Assembly: GCA_028284605.1 (NCBI GenBank)
Contig: JANQRL010000011.1
Span: forward strand, 1-64,000
DNA from: Paracoccaceae bacterium
GTDB taxonomy: Bacteria; Pseudomonadota; Alphaproteobacteria; Rhodobacterales; Rhodobacteraceae
Direction: 5' to 3'
DNA length: 64,000 bases
The position numbers and the translations under genes were made by a program. Shown in pieces: positions 34,099 through 42,649 of the stretch. The notes beneath the pieces are model-generated. The model was not told the DNA's origin. It did not search any database and saw nothing but the letters and a program-made list of their open reading frames with translations. How positions within the stretch are numbered: the stretch's first letter is position 1; every line of letters starts with the position of its first letter.

Positions 34099-36035
34099 AG
34101 AAGACCGAGGCCGATACCGCCGAAAGCGCCCGCCGTGTCTCGCGCCGCGGGCTGATCATGGGCGCCGCGCAGCTCGGCTTCATCGGTGTGCTCGGCTGGC
34201 GGATGCAGTCGATGCAAGTCGAGCAGGCCGACGAGTTCCGCCTGCTGGCCGAGGAGAACCGGATCAATATCCGCCTGCTGCCCCCGGCCCGTGGCGTGAT
34301 CTTCGATGTCAACGGCGTGCCGCTCGCCGAGAACGAGCAGAACCTGCGCATCGTCATGGTGCGCGAGGATGCCGGCGATGTGGGCGAGGTGCTGGCCCGG
34401 CTGACCGAACTGATGCCGCTCGAGCCCGACACCCTGACCCGGGCGCTGGAAGAGATGAACGCGCGCTCCCCCTTCGTGCCGGTCACCGTCGTCGATCGCG
34501 TGGCGTGGGAGGATTTCGCCCGCGTCGCCGCCAATGCCCCGGCGCTGCCGGGCGTGATCCCGGAGGTCGGGCTGTCCCGCGTCTATCCGCTGGGCGCGGA
34601 CATGGCCCATGTGGTGGGTTATGTCGGCCCGGTGAGCGATTTCGATCTCAACCGGATTGACGACCGAGACCCGCTCCTGCAAATCCCCCGCTTCCAGATC
34701 GGCAAGACCGGGGTCGAGCAGCGCCTCGAACGGTCGCTGCGCGGCTCTGCCGGCACCGCCCGGGTCGAGGTCAATTCCGCCGGCCGGGTGATGCGCGAAC
34801 TGGGCCAGCAGCCGAGCCGGGCCGGCTCCGATTTGCAACTGACCGTCGACGCCCGGCTCCAGAACTACCTTCAGGCCCGGCTCGAGGGCGAGAGCGCCAG
34901 CGCCGTGGTGATGGATGTGGAAACCGGCGATCTGCACGCCATCGGTTCGGCGCCGAGCTTCGATCCCAATCTTTTCGTGCGCGGTATCTCGGTGCCGGAC
35001 TGGAACGCGCTCAACGACAACAAGTACCGCCCGCTCTCCGCCAAGGCGGTCCAGGGCGCCTATCCGCCCGGCTCCACCTTCAAGATGATCACCGCGCTCG
35101 CCGCTCTGGAGGCGGGTGTGGTCGATCCCGAGGAGACCGTTTATTGCCCCGGGCACATGGATGTCTCCGATGTCCGGTTCCATTGCTGGAAGCGCGGCGG
35201 TCACGGCAACATGAACCTCCATGAGAGCCTCAAGCAGAGCTGCGATGTCTACTACTACGAGATCGCCCAGCGGGTCGGCATCGACAAGATCGCCGAGATG
35301 TCGCGCCGGTTCGGCCTCGGCTCCGACCACGGCGTGCCGCTCTCGGCGGTCTCCGACGGGCTGGTGCCGAACCGGGACTGGAAGCGCGAGGTGCGTGGAG
35401 AGAACTGGCGGATCGGCGATACGGTCAACGCCTCGATCGGCCAGGGCTATGTGCTGACCTCGGCGCTGCAATTGGCGGTGATGACCGCGCGGCTGGCGAC
35501 GGGCCGCGCGGTCACGCCACGGCTCGTCCGCTCGGTTTCCGGAATCGAACAGGCAACGGGCGAGGGCCCGGCGCTGGGGCTCAACGAAAACCACCTGCGC
35601 CGCATCCGGCAGGCGATGTATGACGTGAACAACCACCGCCGCGGCACCGGCTACGGCTCGCGGATCATCGCCGACGGCTACCGGCTGGCCGGCAAGACCG
35701 GCACCAGCCAGGTCCGCCGGATCACGCCCGAGGAACGCGCCGCCGGGATCATCCGCAACGAGGACCTGCCGTGGGAGCGCCGGGACCACGCGCTCTTCGT
35801 CAATTACGCGCCCTATGACGCGCCGCGCTACGCTGTCGCGGTGATCGTGGAACATGGCGGTGGCGGCTCCCGCGCCGCGGCGCCGATTGCCCGGGACATC
35901 ACGCTCCAGGCGCTCTATGGCGGCACCCCGCCGCTCGACGCCTATCCCAGCGCCGACCGCCGCCGGATTGCCGAGCAGCAGCGCCGGATCGAGCTGCGCC
36001 GGATCGAGGGGCCCGGCCCCAGCGACAGGGCGTAA
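34095..36035 (+). CDS. mrdA: Penicillin-binding protein 2 (peptidoglycan DD-transpeptidase)
   Basis: 646-aa class B PBP that cross-links lateral peptidoglycan. N-terminal cytoplasmic segment and membrane helix (residues 20-38), PBP dimer domain (RGVIFDVNGVPLAENE), then the transpeptidase domain. The transpeptidase carries the SxxK nucleophile S327 in YPPGSTFKMI, the SxN-like SCDVYYY, and KTGTSQVRR. An ATGA overlap joins it to mreD, and rodA follows 4 bp after its stop. Full length for alphaproteobacterial PBP2. Confidence 0.96.
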   Translation: MKKTEADTAESARRVSRRGLIMGAAQLGFIGVLGWRMQSMQVEQADEFRLLAEENRINIRLLPPARGVIFDVNGVPLAENEQNLRIVMVREDAGDVGEVLARLTELMPLEPDTLTRALEEMNARSPFVPVTVVDRVAWEDFARVAANAPALPGVIPEVGLSRVYPLGADMAHVVGYVGPVSDFDLNRIDDRDPLLQIPRFQIGKTGVEQRLERSLRGSAGTARVEVNSAGRVMRELGQQPSRAGSDLQLTVDARLQNYLQARLEGESASAVVMDVETGDLHAIGSAPSFDPNLFVRGISVPDWNALNDNKYRPLSAKAVQGAYPPGSTFKMITALAALEAGVVDPEETVYCPGHMDVSDVRFHCWKRGGHGNMNLHESLKQSCDVYYYEIAQRVGIDKIAEMSRRFGLGSDHGVPLSAVSDGLVPNRDWKREVRGENWRIGDTVNASIGQGYVLTSALQLAVMTARLATGRAVTPRLVRSVSGIEQATGEGPALGLNENHLRRIRQAMYDVNNHRRGTGYGSRIIADGYRLAGKTGTSQVRRITPEERAAGIIRNEDLPWERRDHALFVNYAPYDAPRYAVAVIVEHGGGGSRAAAPIARDITLQALYGGTPPLDAYPSADRRRIAEQQRRIELRRIEGPGPSDRA

Positions 36036-36039
36036 GTCC

Positions 36040-37179
36040 ATGTCCTATTTGGAGTATCAGGCCAAATACGTCCCCACCGGCTTTCGCAAGCTGCTCTACC
36101 TGAACTGGCCGATCATCCTGCTCCTGACCGCCGTCGCCGCGACCGGGTTTCTGATGCTCTATTCGGTCGCCGGCGGCGATCTGGAGCGCTGGGCCGAGCC
36201 GCAGATCCGCCGCTTCGGTGCCGGGCTCGCGATCCTGCTGATCGTGGCGATGATCCCGATCTGGTTCTGGCGCAATGTGGCCGCGCTCGCCTATGGGCTG
36301 TCGGTCCTGCTCCTCGTGCTGGTGGAGTTCTTCGGGGTCACCGGCATGGGGGCGCAGCGCTGGATCGACCTCGGCTTCATGCGGCTGCAACCCTCGGAAC
36401 TGACCAAGATCACCCTGGTGATGATGCTCGCCGCCTATTACGACTGGCTGCCCTTGAAGAAGGCGTCCCGGCCCTTCTGGGTGCTGGTGCCGCTCATCTT
36501 CATCGCCCTGCCCACCTTTCTCGTGCTGCGCCAGCCCGATCTCGGCACCGCGATCCTGCTGGTCGCCGGGGGCGGCGCGGTGATGTTCCTCGCCGGGGTC
36601 CACTGGGCCTATTTCGTCTCCGTCATCGCCGCCGGGATCGGCACCGTCTGGGCGGTGCTGGCGAGCCGGGGGACCGACTGGCAGATTTTGCAGGATTACC
36701 AGTACCGCCGCATCGACACCTTCCTCGACCCGTCCGCCGACCCGCTCGGTGCGGGCTATCACATCACCCAGGCCAAGATCGCGCTCGGCTCCGGCGGCTG
36801 GACCGGGCGGGGGTTCATGGAAGGGACGCAATCGCGGCTGAACTTCCTGCCCGAGAAGCACACCGATTTCATCTTCACCACCCTGGCCGAGGAATTCGGC
36901 TTTGTCGGCGCGGTCTCGCTTCTGCTGCTCTACGGGTTGATCCTGTTCTTCCTGATCGCCTCCGCGCTCCAGAACCGCGACCGGTTCGCCTCACTGCTGA
37001 TCCTGGGGATCGCGGCGGCCTTCTTCCTCTTCTTCGCGGTCAATATGGCCATGGTGATGGGGCTGGCGCCGGTGGTCGGCGTGCCGCTGCCGCTGGTGAG
37101 CTATGGCGGCTCGGCGATGCTGGTGCTGATGGGGGCCTTCGGGCTGGTCCAGTCGGCCCATGTCCACCGCCCGAGATAG
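36040..37179 (+). CDS. rodA: Peptidoglycan glycosyltransferase RodA (SEDS family)
   Basis: 379-aa SEDS polymerase with about ten membrane helices. It polymerises lipid II into glycan strands with PBP2. Family motifs: GMGAQRWIDLGFMRLQPSEL, RQPDLGTAILL, FLPEKHTDFIFTTLAEEFGF and PVVGVPLPLVSYGGSAML. The start at 36040 follows the mrdA stop by 4 bp. It is the last gene of the mre operon; ghrA begins 1 bp after its stop and may be read through. Confidence 0.96.
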   Translation: MSYLEYQAKYVPTGFRKLLYLNWPIILLLTAVAATGFLMLYSVAGGDLERWAEPQIRRFGAGLAILLIVAMIPIWFWRNVAALAYGLSVLLLVLVEFFGVTGMGAQRWIDLGFMRLQPSELTKITLVMMLAAYYDWLPLKKASRPFWVLVPLIFIALPTFLVLRQPDLGTAILLVAGGGAVMFLAGVHWAYFVSVIAAGIGTVWAVLASRGTDWQILQDYQYRRIDTFLDPSADPLGAGYHITQAKIALGSGGWTGRGFMEGTQSRLNFLPEKHTDFIFTTLAEEFGFVGAVSLLLLYGLILFFLIASALQNRDRFASLLILGIAAAFFLFFAVNMAMVMGLAPVVGVPLPLVSYGGSAMLVLMGAFGLVQSAHVHRPR

Positions 37180-37180
37180 C

Positions 37181-38110
37181 ATGCTGAAGGTCCTGTTTTC
37201 CTCGACCCCGGAACGGTGGGAGAGCTACCGCGAGGTCCTCCCCGCGAAGCTCGCCGCCGCGGGCGTGGAGGCCGAGGTCTCCCTCACCCATGCCGCCGAG
37301 GAGGTGGACTATATCGTCCTCGCCCCCGGGGGCCCGATCGCGGATTTCGCGCCGTTCACGAAGGCCCGCGCCGTCATGTGCCTTTGGGCCGGCGTGGAAA
37401 ACGTGGTGGCGAACGAGACCCTGACCCAGCCGCTGACCCGCATGGTTGACACCGGCCTGCGCGACGGGATGGTGGAATGGGTCGCGGGCCATGTGCTGCG
37501 CCACCATCTCGGGATCGATGCCCATATCGCGAACCCGGATCAGTGCTGGGACCCGGTCGCCCCGCCGCTCGCCCGCGACCGCCCGGTGACGATCCTCGGG
37601 ATCGGCGAGTTGGGCGCCGCCTGCGGGCAGGCCCTCGCTCGGCTCGGTTTCCCGGTCACCGGCTGGTCCCGCAGCCCGAAGGACATCCCCGGCCTCACCT
37701 GCCATCACGGCTTCGAGGGCCTGCGCGCGGCCCTGGCGGGCGCCCGGATCGTCGTCCTGCTGGTGCCGCTGACGCCGGAAACCGAAAACCTGATGAACGC
37801 CGCGACCCTGGCCCTGCCGGCCCCGGGCGCGGTCCTGCTGAACCCCGGCCGTGGCGCTCTGATCGACGACGACGCCTTGCTCGAGGCGCTCGATACCGGC
37901 CAGATCGGCCATGCCACCCTCGACACGTTCCGCATCGAACCGCTCCCCGCCGACCACCCGTTCTGGAGCGACCCCAAAGTCACCGTCACCCCGCATATCG
38001 CCTCCGAAACCCGCCCCGATACGGCGAGCGAGGTCATCGCCGAGAACATCCGCCGCGCCGAGGCCGGAGAGCCGCTCCTCTATCTGGTCGACCGCGCCCG
38101 CGGCTACTGA
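37181..38110 (+). CDS. ghrA: Glyoxylate/hydroxypyruvate reductase A
   Basis: 309-aa D-2-hydroxyacid dehydrogenase reducing glyoxylate to glycolate and hydroxypyruvate to glycerate with NADPH. It has the GhrA-type N-terminus (VLFSSTPERWESYREVLP), a Rossmann GIGELGAACGQAL motif, the catalytic Arg region in LLNPGRGALIDDDAL, and H in TPHIASETRPDTA. It starts one base after the rodA stop. Glyoxylate is released by Mcl1, so a role in handling that intermediate is conceivable, but linkage is weak. Copy 4 of the 22-bp motif begins 2 bp after the stop. Confidence 0.88.
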   Translation: MLKVLFSSTPERWESYREVLPAKLAAAGVEAEVSLTHAAEEVDYIVLAPGGPIADFAPFTKARAVMCLWAGVENVVANETLTQPLTRMVDTGLRDGMVEWVAGHVLRHHLGIDAHIANPDQCWDPVAPPLARDRPVTILGIGELGAACGQALARLGFPVTGWSRSPKDIPGLTCHHGFEGLRAALAGARIVVLLVPLTPETENLMNAATLALPAPGAVLLNPGRGALIDDDALLEALDTGQIGHATLDTFRIEPLPADHPFWSDPKVTVTPHIASETRPDTASEVIAENIRRAEAGEPLLYLVDRARGY

Positions 38111-38111
38111 T

Positions 38112-38133
38112 CTTCATTTGGCCGAAAATACTC
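38112..38133 (+). repeat. 22-bp CATTTGG...AAATACTC motif, copy 4
   Basis: CTTCATTTGG then CCGAAAATACTC, starting two bases after the ghrA stop. Identical to the apparent consensus of the four copies. Confidence 0.8.
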
Positions 38134-38204
38134 AAATCCCCGAGCGGCCCGCGCCGGCGGGTCGCGAGACAAACGGCGTGCCGCAGGCACTCATCTGGAT
38201 CAGA

Positions 38205-38981
38205 TCACCGCAGCCGCGGCGGTCGGTCGGGGTCGCTGCCGGGGGCGGCGGGCGGCTCCGGCATCTCGGGCTCCGGCAGATCGATCCGGAGCCCGTGCCG
38301 CGCCAGCGCCCCGGCGAGCGGGTCCGAGGCTTTGAGGAACACCACGTCGAGCGCCCCGGCCTCGATCCCGGAGAAGGTCAGCGCCTGGCTCACCGCCCGC
38401 GCCAGGGCCGCCTCCGCCTCGGGGATGGCGTCGATGAAGGCCAGAAGCGTGCCACTCGCCCCGCCTTCCATCCGCGCCTCGGCGAGATAGGCGAAGCGGG
38501 CCCGTCCCGCCGCGAGGGCCAGCTTGCGGTCGAGCGCCGCGAGCAACGCCTCCGGCAACGCCCGCGGCGGCGCCACCGTCTCGATCCGGGCCTCCGCCTC
38601 GACCGGGCCTTCGGCCAGGGTCTCGGCGAGCCAGGTCACGGCGTCGGGCGGCAGCAGCATCTCCGACGGTGCCACGCCGGGGTTCAGCGCGATGCCGATC
38701 TCCTGACCGGCCAGCATCGTGGCGAGAGCGCGGCCCGAGAGCGCCGCATAGGGCACCTCGCGTTCGGCGAAATCCGCCAGCCGCTCGGCCCGGTCGAAGG
38801 CGAGCACGAAGGTCCGACCCTCCACCTCGAAGGTCTCGGGTTCGACCGCGTCGCCTTCCGCCTCCCGCGCGAGCATCAGAAAAAGCTCGGTCTCCGCGAG
38901 CCGGGCGAAGAAGGCCAGCCGCGCGGTGCCATTGTCCTCCGCCGCAATCATCGCCCCATGCGCCGCGTCGAGTTCCGTCAC
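38205..38981 (-). CDS. SseB-family protein
   Basis: 258 aa. The N-terminal SseB domain is LDAAHGAMIAAEDNGTARLA, then FLAFAxxERLADFAE-like text and ALNPGVAPSEMLLPP, followed by an SseB C-terminal domain (about 140-230). SseB-type proteins (enhanced serine sensitivity) have no settled biochemical role. The start is a GTG at 38981 that overlaps the stop of the upstream uracil-DNA glycosylase gene by 4 bp (GTGA), so the two are translationally coupled. The C-terminus is Pro-rich (EPEMPEPPAAPGSDPDRPP). Confidence 0.78.
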   Translation of the reverse strand: MTELDAAHGAMIAAEDNGTARLAFFARLAETELFLMLAREAEGDAVEPETFEVEGRTFVLAFDRAERLADFAEREVPYAALSGRALATMLAGQEIGIALNPGVAPSEMLLPPDAVTWLAETLAEGPVEAEARIETVAPPRALPEALLAALDRKLALAAGRARFAYLAEARMEGGASGTLLAFIDAIPEAEAALARAVSQALTFSGIEAGALDVVFLKASDPLAGALARHGLRIDLPEPEMPEPPAAPGSDPDRPPRLR

Positions 38982-39559
38982 CCGAGCGCCTCCCGCACCC
39001 GCGCCCGCAACGCGGGCAACAGTTCCGCCTCGAACCACGGATTGCGTTTCAGCCAGCCGGTGTTGCGCCAGGACGGGTGGGGCAGGGGGACGACCGCCGG
39101 CCCGTGGTCGCGCCAGCCCGCGACGGTCTCGGTCACCCCGGCCCGCGTGCCGAGATGCCAGCGATGGGCATGGCCACCCACCAGTACGGTCAACCGGACC
39201 GCCTCAAGCGCCGCCATCACCCGGTCGTGCCAGGTCTCTGCGCAGATCCTCGGAGGCGGCAGGTCCGAGCCCTTGGCGTCGTAGCCCGGAAAGCAGAACG
39301 CCATCGGGACGACGGCCACGCGGTCGCGATCATAGAACGTGGCCTCGTCGATCCCGAGCCAGTCCCTGAGCCTGTCGCCGGAACGGTCGCGGAACGGCTC
39401 GCCCAGCTCATGAACCCGGATCCCGGGGGCCTGGCCTGCGATCAGCAGCCGTGCCCCGGGGCGGAACCAGACGATCGGGCGCGGTTCGTGGCCGGTGACG
39501 GTGACGGCGAAGCGCGGGGCGCAGATCCGGCAGGCGGCGATCTCGGCGGCAAGGGACAT
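38978..39559 (-). CDS. Uracil-DNA glycosylase-family protein
   Basis: 193-aa single-domain UDG-superfamily protein. The water-activating/pocket motif is LLIAGQAPGIRVHELGEPF (GQAPG) and the C-terminal motif is PLPHPSWRNTGW (HPSxRN). Two Cys near the N-terminus (CRIC) are not enough for the Fe-S cluster of families 4/5. Excision of damaged bases is the family role; substrate range is unknown. The start at 39559 is ATG. The 229 bp between it and arsC hold no recognisable gene. Confidence 0.82.
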   Translation of the reverse strand: MSLAAEIAACRICAPRFAVTVTGHEPRPIVWFRPGARLLIAGQAPGIRVHELGEPFRDRSGDRLRDWLGIDEATFYDRDRVAVVPMAFCFPGYDAKGSDLPPPRICAETWHDRVMAALEAVRLTVLVGGHAHRWHLGTRAGVTETVAGWRDHGPAVVPLPHPSWRNTGWLKRNPWFEAELLPALRARVREALG

Positions 39560-39788
39560 CCGCCCAGACCTAGGGTCTTTTGCCGGTAGCGGACAAGGGG
39601 GAGATATGCCGCCATCGCGCCGAGATGGGCCTCGGCACAAGAGCGAACAAGAGAGCGGCGGCGCGCCGGGTCGCGCGCGTGGACGAGGTATCGCGCCGAC
39701 CGGACCAGAGCCAAGCATCCATACACCGCATGAACCGGCCGCGGACGGCCCGGCTTCGCTTTGGCACCGCTTCCAGTGATTCCTTGCC

Positions 39789-40214
39789 TCACTCCGGCAG
39801 CCGGTTGCCCTCCGCATCGATCAGAAGGTTGCCATCTTCCTTCGCGAAGGGCGCCGGCGGCCAGGTGTCGAGCAGGTCGAGCACCGCGCCGGAGGGCCGG
39901 CAGAGCCGGACCCCGTTGCGGCAGGCCACGATGGGGCGGTTCACCAGAACGGGGTGCGCCAGCATCGCGTCGAGGATCGTCTCCTCCGCCACGCCGTCCT
40001 CCGTCAGGCCCAGCTCCCTGGCGGGAGACTTGCTGGTCCGGAGCGCCGTGCGGGGCGTCAGGTCTGCCGCGGCGAAGAGCGCCAGAAGCTGGGGCCGGGT
40101 CCAGCCGGTCTTCAGGTACTCGATCACGACCGGCGCATAGCCCGCCGCCTCGATGATCCGCAGAACGTTCCGCGAGGTGCCGCACTCGGGGTTGTGGTGG
40201 ATGACGATGTCCAT
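39789..40214 (-). CDS. arsC: Arsenate reductase (glutaredoxin-type ArsC)
   Basis: 141-aa ArsC/Spx-superfamily protein. The catalytic C11 lies in HHNPECGTSRNVL; the arsenate-binding arginines are in HPVLVNRPIV and NGVRLCRP. It reduces arsenate to arsenite with glutathione/glutaredoxin. No ars operon is adjacent: it is placed 15 bp after fthC in a housekeeping run, so it may be an orphan ArsC with a general redox function. Confidence 0.9.
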   Translation of the reverse strand: MDIVIHHNPECGTSRNVLRIIEAAGYAPVVIEYLKTGWTRPQLLALFAAADLTPRTALRTSKSPARELGLTEDGVAEETILDAMLAHPVLVNRPIVACRNGVRLCRPSGAVLDLLDTWPPAPFAKEDGNLLIDAEGNRLPE

Positions 40215-40229
40215 GGGACGTCCTTTCGG

Positions 40230-40790
40230 TCAGGGCTCTATGATCCCGGCCTCGGTCACGATCAGGTCGAGGGGCTGGTCGGTGGGCTCCATCGGCAGGG
40301 CAGGGGCCTCCTGGGCGGCATAGGCGAAGCCGATGGCGAGGGTGGGGCGGGTGGCGCGCAGCGCCTCCAGCGTCCGGTCGTAGAAGCCGCCGCCATAGCC
40401 GAGCCGGGCGCCGGCCCGGGTGAAGGCGACAAGGGGGACGATCAGCACTTCGGGGACCATGGGCTGCGGATCGGCGGGGATCAGGGCGCCGAACGCGCCC
40501 GCGACCATCTCCGTTTCCGGGGTCCAGAGCGCGAAATCGAGGGGCTGGCCCGGCTCCCGGATCACCGGGACGCCGACCGGGCCATGGGCGGCGGCCTCCG
40601 CCATGGCGGGCAGGGGGTCTATCTCTGTCCGCATCGGCATGTAGCCGGCGAGCGGGCGCCCGCGATGGGCGGCGAGAACCCGGCCGAGACAGGGTCCCGG
40701 CCCGATCCCCGCCGCATGCGCCGCCTTGCGCCGGGCAAAGGCGGCCCTGCGGGCCTCGGCCTTCGCTTCGGTCAGAGCGGCATCTATCAA
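40230..40790 (-). CDS. fthC: 5-formyltetrahydrofolate cyclo-ligase
   Basis: 186-aa MTHFS. It converts 5-formyl-THF to 5,10-methenyl-THF with ATP. Present are the N-terminal basic region (KAEARRAAFARRKAAH), GYMPMRTEIDPLPAM, PEVLIVPLVAFTRAGARLGYGGGFYDR (substrate loop) and GFAYAAQEA. No ATG or GTG fits the start; a TTG at 40790 overlaps the mgtE stop in TTGA, which gives the family length, so coupled initiation at TTG is proposed. Confidence 0.87.
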   Translation of the reverse strand: MIDAALTEAKAEARRAAFARRKAAHAAGIGPGPCLGRVLAAHRGRPLAGYMPMRTEIDPLPAMAEAAAHGPVGVPVIREPGQPLDFALWTPETEMVAGAFGALIPADPQPMVPEVLIVPLVAFTRAGARLGYGGGFYDRTLEALRATRPTLAIGFAYAAQEAPALPMEPTDQPLDLIVTEAGIIEP

Positions 40791-42163
40791 AGCAGCACCA
40801 TTGCGGCGAGCCCGAGGAAGGCGAAGAACCCCACCACGTCCGTCACCGTGGTCACGAAAGCGCCGGAGGCGAGCGCCGGGTCGATGCCGAGCTTTTCGAG
40901 CAGCACCGGGATCACCGTCCCGGCGAGCCCGGCGATCACCAGGTTGATCACCATCGCCGCGCCGATCACCACGCCGAGCATCGGCGCCGAGAACCAGACA
41001 GCGCCAACGATCCCCATCACCACGGCGAAGATCACGCCATTGATCAGCCCAACCAGCACCTCGCGCCGGATCACCCGCCAGACATTCGAGCCGCTGAGGT
41101 CCTTCGTCGCGATGGCCCGGACCGCCACGGTCAGCGACTGCGTGCCCGCATTGCCGCCCATGGAGGCCACGATGGGCATCAGAACGGCTAGCGCCACCAG
41201 CCCCGCGATCACCTCGTCGAAGAGCGCGATGACCAGCGAGGCAAGGATCGCCGTCACCAGGTTCACCGCGAGCCAAGGGAATCGCCGCTTCGTCGTCTCG
41301 ATCACCTTGTCGGTCAGGCTGCCCTCACCGACGCCGGCGAGCCGCAGGATGTCCTCCTCGGCCTCCTCGTCGAGCACGATCATCGCATCGTCGATGGTGA
41401 TCACGCCCACGAGCCGCTCATCGGCGTCCACCACCGGGGCAGAGATGATGTGGTACTGGTTGAAGGCATAGGCCACCTCGCCCTCGTCCTGATCGACCGG
41501 GATGGTGCGGAACATCTCCTCCTGGATGTCGGTCAGCTTGACCTCCCGGCGCGAGCCGAGGAGCCGACCGAGGGCGACATTGCCCACCGGCTTCATCCGC
41601 GGATCGACAAGAATGACGTGGTAGAAATGTTCGGGCAGGCCGTCCTTGTGGGCGCGCAGGAAGTCGATGGTCTCGCCCACGGACCAGTGCTTGGGCGCGC
41701 GCACGGTCTCGACCTGCATGAGCCGCCCGGCGCTGTCCTCGGGATAGGACAGCGCCCGCTCGACCACCACCCGGTCGGGGGCTTCGAGGACGTCGAGGAC
41801 CGCCTCCTGCTGCTCCTCGTCCATGTATTCGACGAGGTCGACGACATCGTCGCTTTCCAGATCGCGGACCGCCTCGGCGAGTTCCTTCGGGGCCAGCGCC
41901 GCGATGATCTCCTCGCGGATCGAATCCTCAAGCTCGGAGAGCACGTCGCCATCGAGCCCGCCGCGCCACAGGGTCAGCAGCTTCTCGCGTTCGCGCTCCT
42001 CGATCTGTTCGAGGAGGTCGGCGATATCGGCGGGGTGGAGCGGTTCGAGGAGGCGGTCGATCTCGCCGGCATCGTCGGTATCGAGCGCGGCGCGGACATC
42101 GGTGAAGAGCGCGCTTTGCAGTGCGTAGCCGTCTTCGCCGATCTCGACCGTCTCGTCCGCCAT
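40787..42163 (-). CDS. mgtE: Magnesium transporter MgtE
   Basis: 458 aa. An N-terminal superhelical MgtE_N domain (about 25-125) is followed by two CBS domains (about 140-260) that sense cytosolic Mg2+, the plug helix, and five membrane helices with the pore-forming MPIVASMGGNAGTQSLT and ASGAFVTTVTDVVGFFAF. The start at 42163 (MADETVEIG) has AGGGGG upstream. It shares a divergent gap with ydcH that contains a perfect 21-bp palindrome. Confidence 0.95.
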   Translation of the reverse strand: MADETVEIGEDGYALQSALFTDVRAALDTDDAGEIDRLLEPLHPADIADLLEQIEEREREKLLTLWRGGLDGDVLSELEDSIREEIIAALAPKELAEAVRDLESDDVVDLVEYMDEEQQEAVLDVLEAPDRVVVERALSYPEDSAGRLMQVETVRAPKHWSVGETIDFLRAHKDGLPEHFYHVILVDPRMKPVGNVALGRLLGSRREVKLTDIQEEMFRTIPVDQDEGEVAYAFNQYHIISAPVVDADERLVGVITIDDAMIVLDEEAEEDILRLAGVGEGSLTDKVIETTKRRFPWLAVNLVTAILASLVIALFDEVIAGLVALAVLMPIVASMGGNAGTQSLTVAVRAIATKDLSGSNVWRVIRREVLVGLINGVIFAVVMGIVGAVWFSAPMLGVVIGAAMVINLVIAGLAGTVIPVLLEKLGIDPALASGAFVTTVTDVVGFFAFLGLAAMVLL

Positions 42164-42254
42164 ACCGCCCCCTGCCGCTTGCCGCGCACCATAGCCCAAT
42201 GCGGCATTGCGGCAAGCGGATCGGCCCGGTCGGTGCCCCGCGGTCGGGGCGGGG

Positions 42255-42275
42255 CGATCTTTCGACGAAAGATCG
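42255..42275. repeat. 21-bp palindrome in the mgtE/ydcH divergent gap
   Basis: CGATCTTTCG, one A, CGAAAGATCG: a perfect 10-bp stem. It shares CGATCTTTC/GAAAGATCG with the first hairpin at 19010. Here it lies between divergent starts (92 bp from mgtE, 118 bp from ydcH), so a terminator role is unlikely; an operator or 5'-leader hairpin of mgtE fits better. Confidence 0.7.
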
Positions 42276-42393
42276 GGCGCCCCTGGCCGATGTCAGGTCG
42301 ACTTGGGGCCGCGCCCGTGCCATTTGATCCCGGTCAAAGCGGCGGGCCGGTCTGCGGGCCTAGCCTCGTCCGAACCATTTGGAGAGCCATGCG

Positions 42394-42639
42394 ATGTCCC
42401 ACACGCCCCATGAACTGGCCGAGGAATTCCCCGACCATGTCGAGACGATCCACAAGCTGAAGACCACGGATGCGCATTTCGCCTCGCTCATGGACAAGTA
42501 CCACGAGATCAACCGCGCCGTGCACCGGGCCGAGACGGATATCGAGCCGACGGACGACCTGCACATGTCGGAGATGCGCAAGGAACGGCTGCACCTGAAG
42601 GATCAGATCTGGGCGATGCTCTCGAAGGCCGAGGCCTGA
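42394..42639 (+). CDS. YdcH family protein (DUF465)
   Basis: 81-aa mostly helical cytoplasmic protein of the YdcH/DUF465 family: ELAEEFPDHVETIHKLKTTD, then HFASLMDKYHEINRAVHRAE and MRKERLHLKDQIWAML. A short antiparallel helical hairpin is expected; function unknown. The start at 42394 follows GGAGAG by 7 bases; an upstream ATG at 42379 precedes that site. The MFS gene ends 10 bp after its stop, on the other strand. Confidence 0.88.
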   Translation: MSHTPHELAEEFPDHVETIHKLKTTDAHFASLMDKYHEINRAVHRAETDIEPTDDLHMSEMRKERLHLKDQIWAMLSKAEA

Positions 42640-42649
42640 GGGCGGGCGG

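Noticed and set aside
39560-39788. A gene or transposase relic between udg and arsC.
   Set aside because: Several short frames exist on both strands, but none shows a family motif or ribosome-binding site; I see nothing definite there.
42164-42393. A Mg2+ riboswitch in front of mgtE.
   Set aside because: Only one 21-bp palindrome is seen; none of the multi-helix structure of M-box/ykoK elements could be drawn from the sequence.
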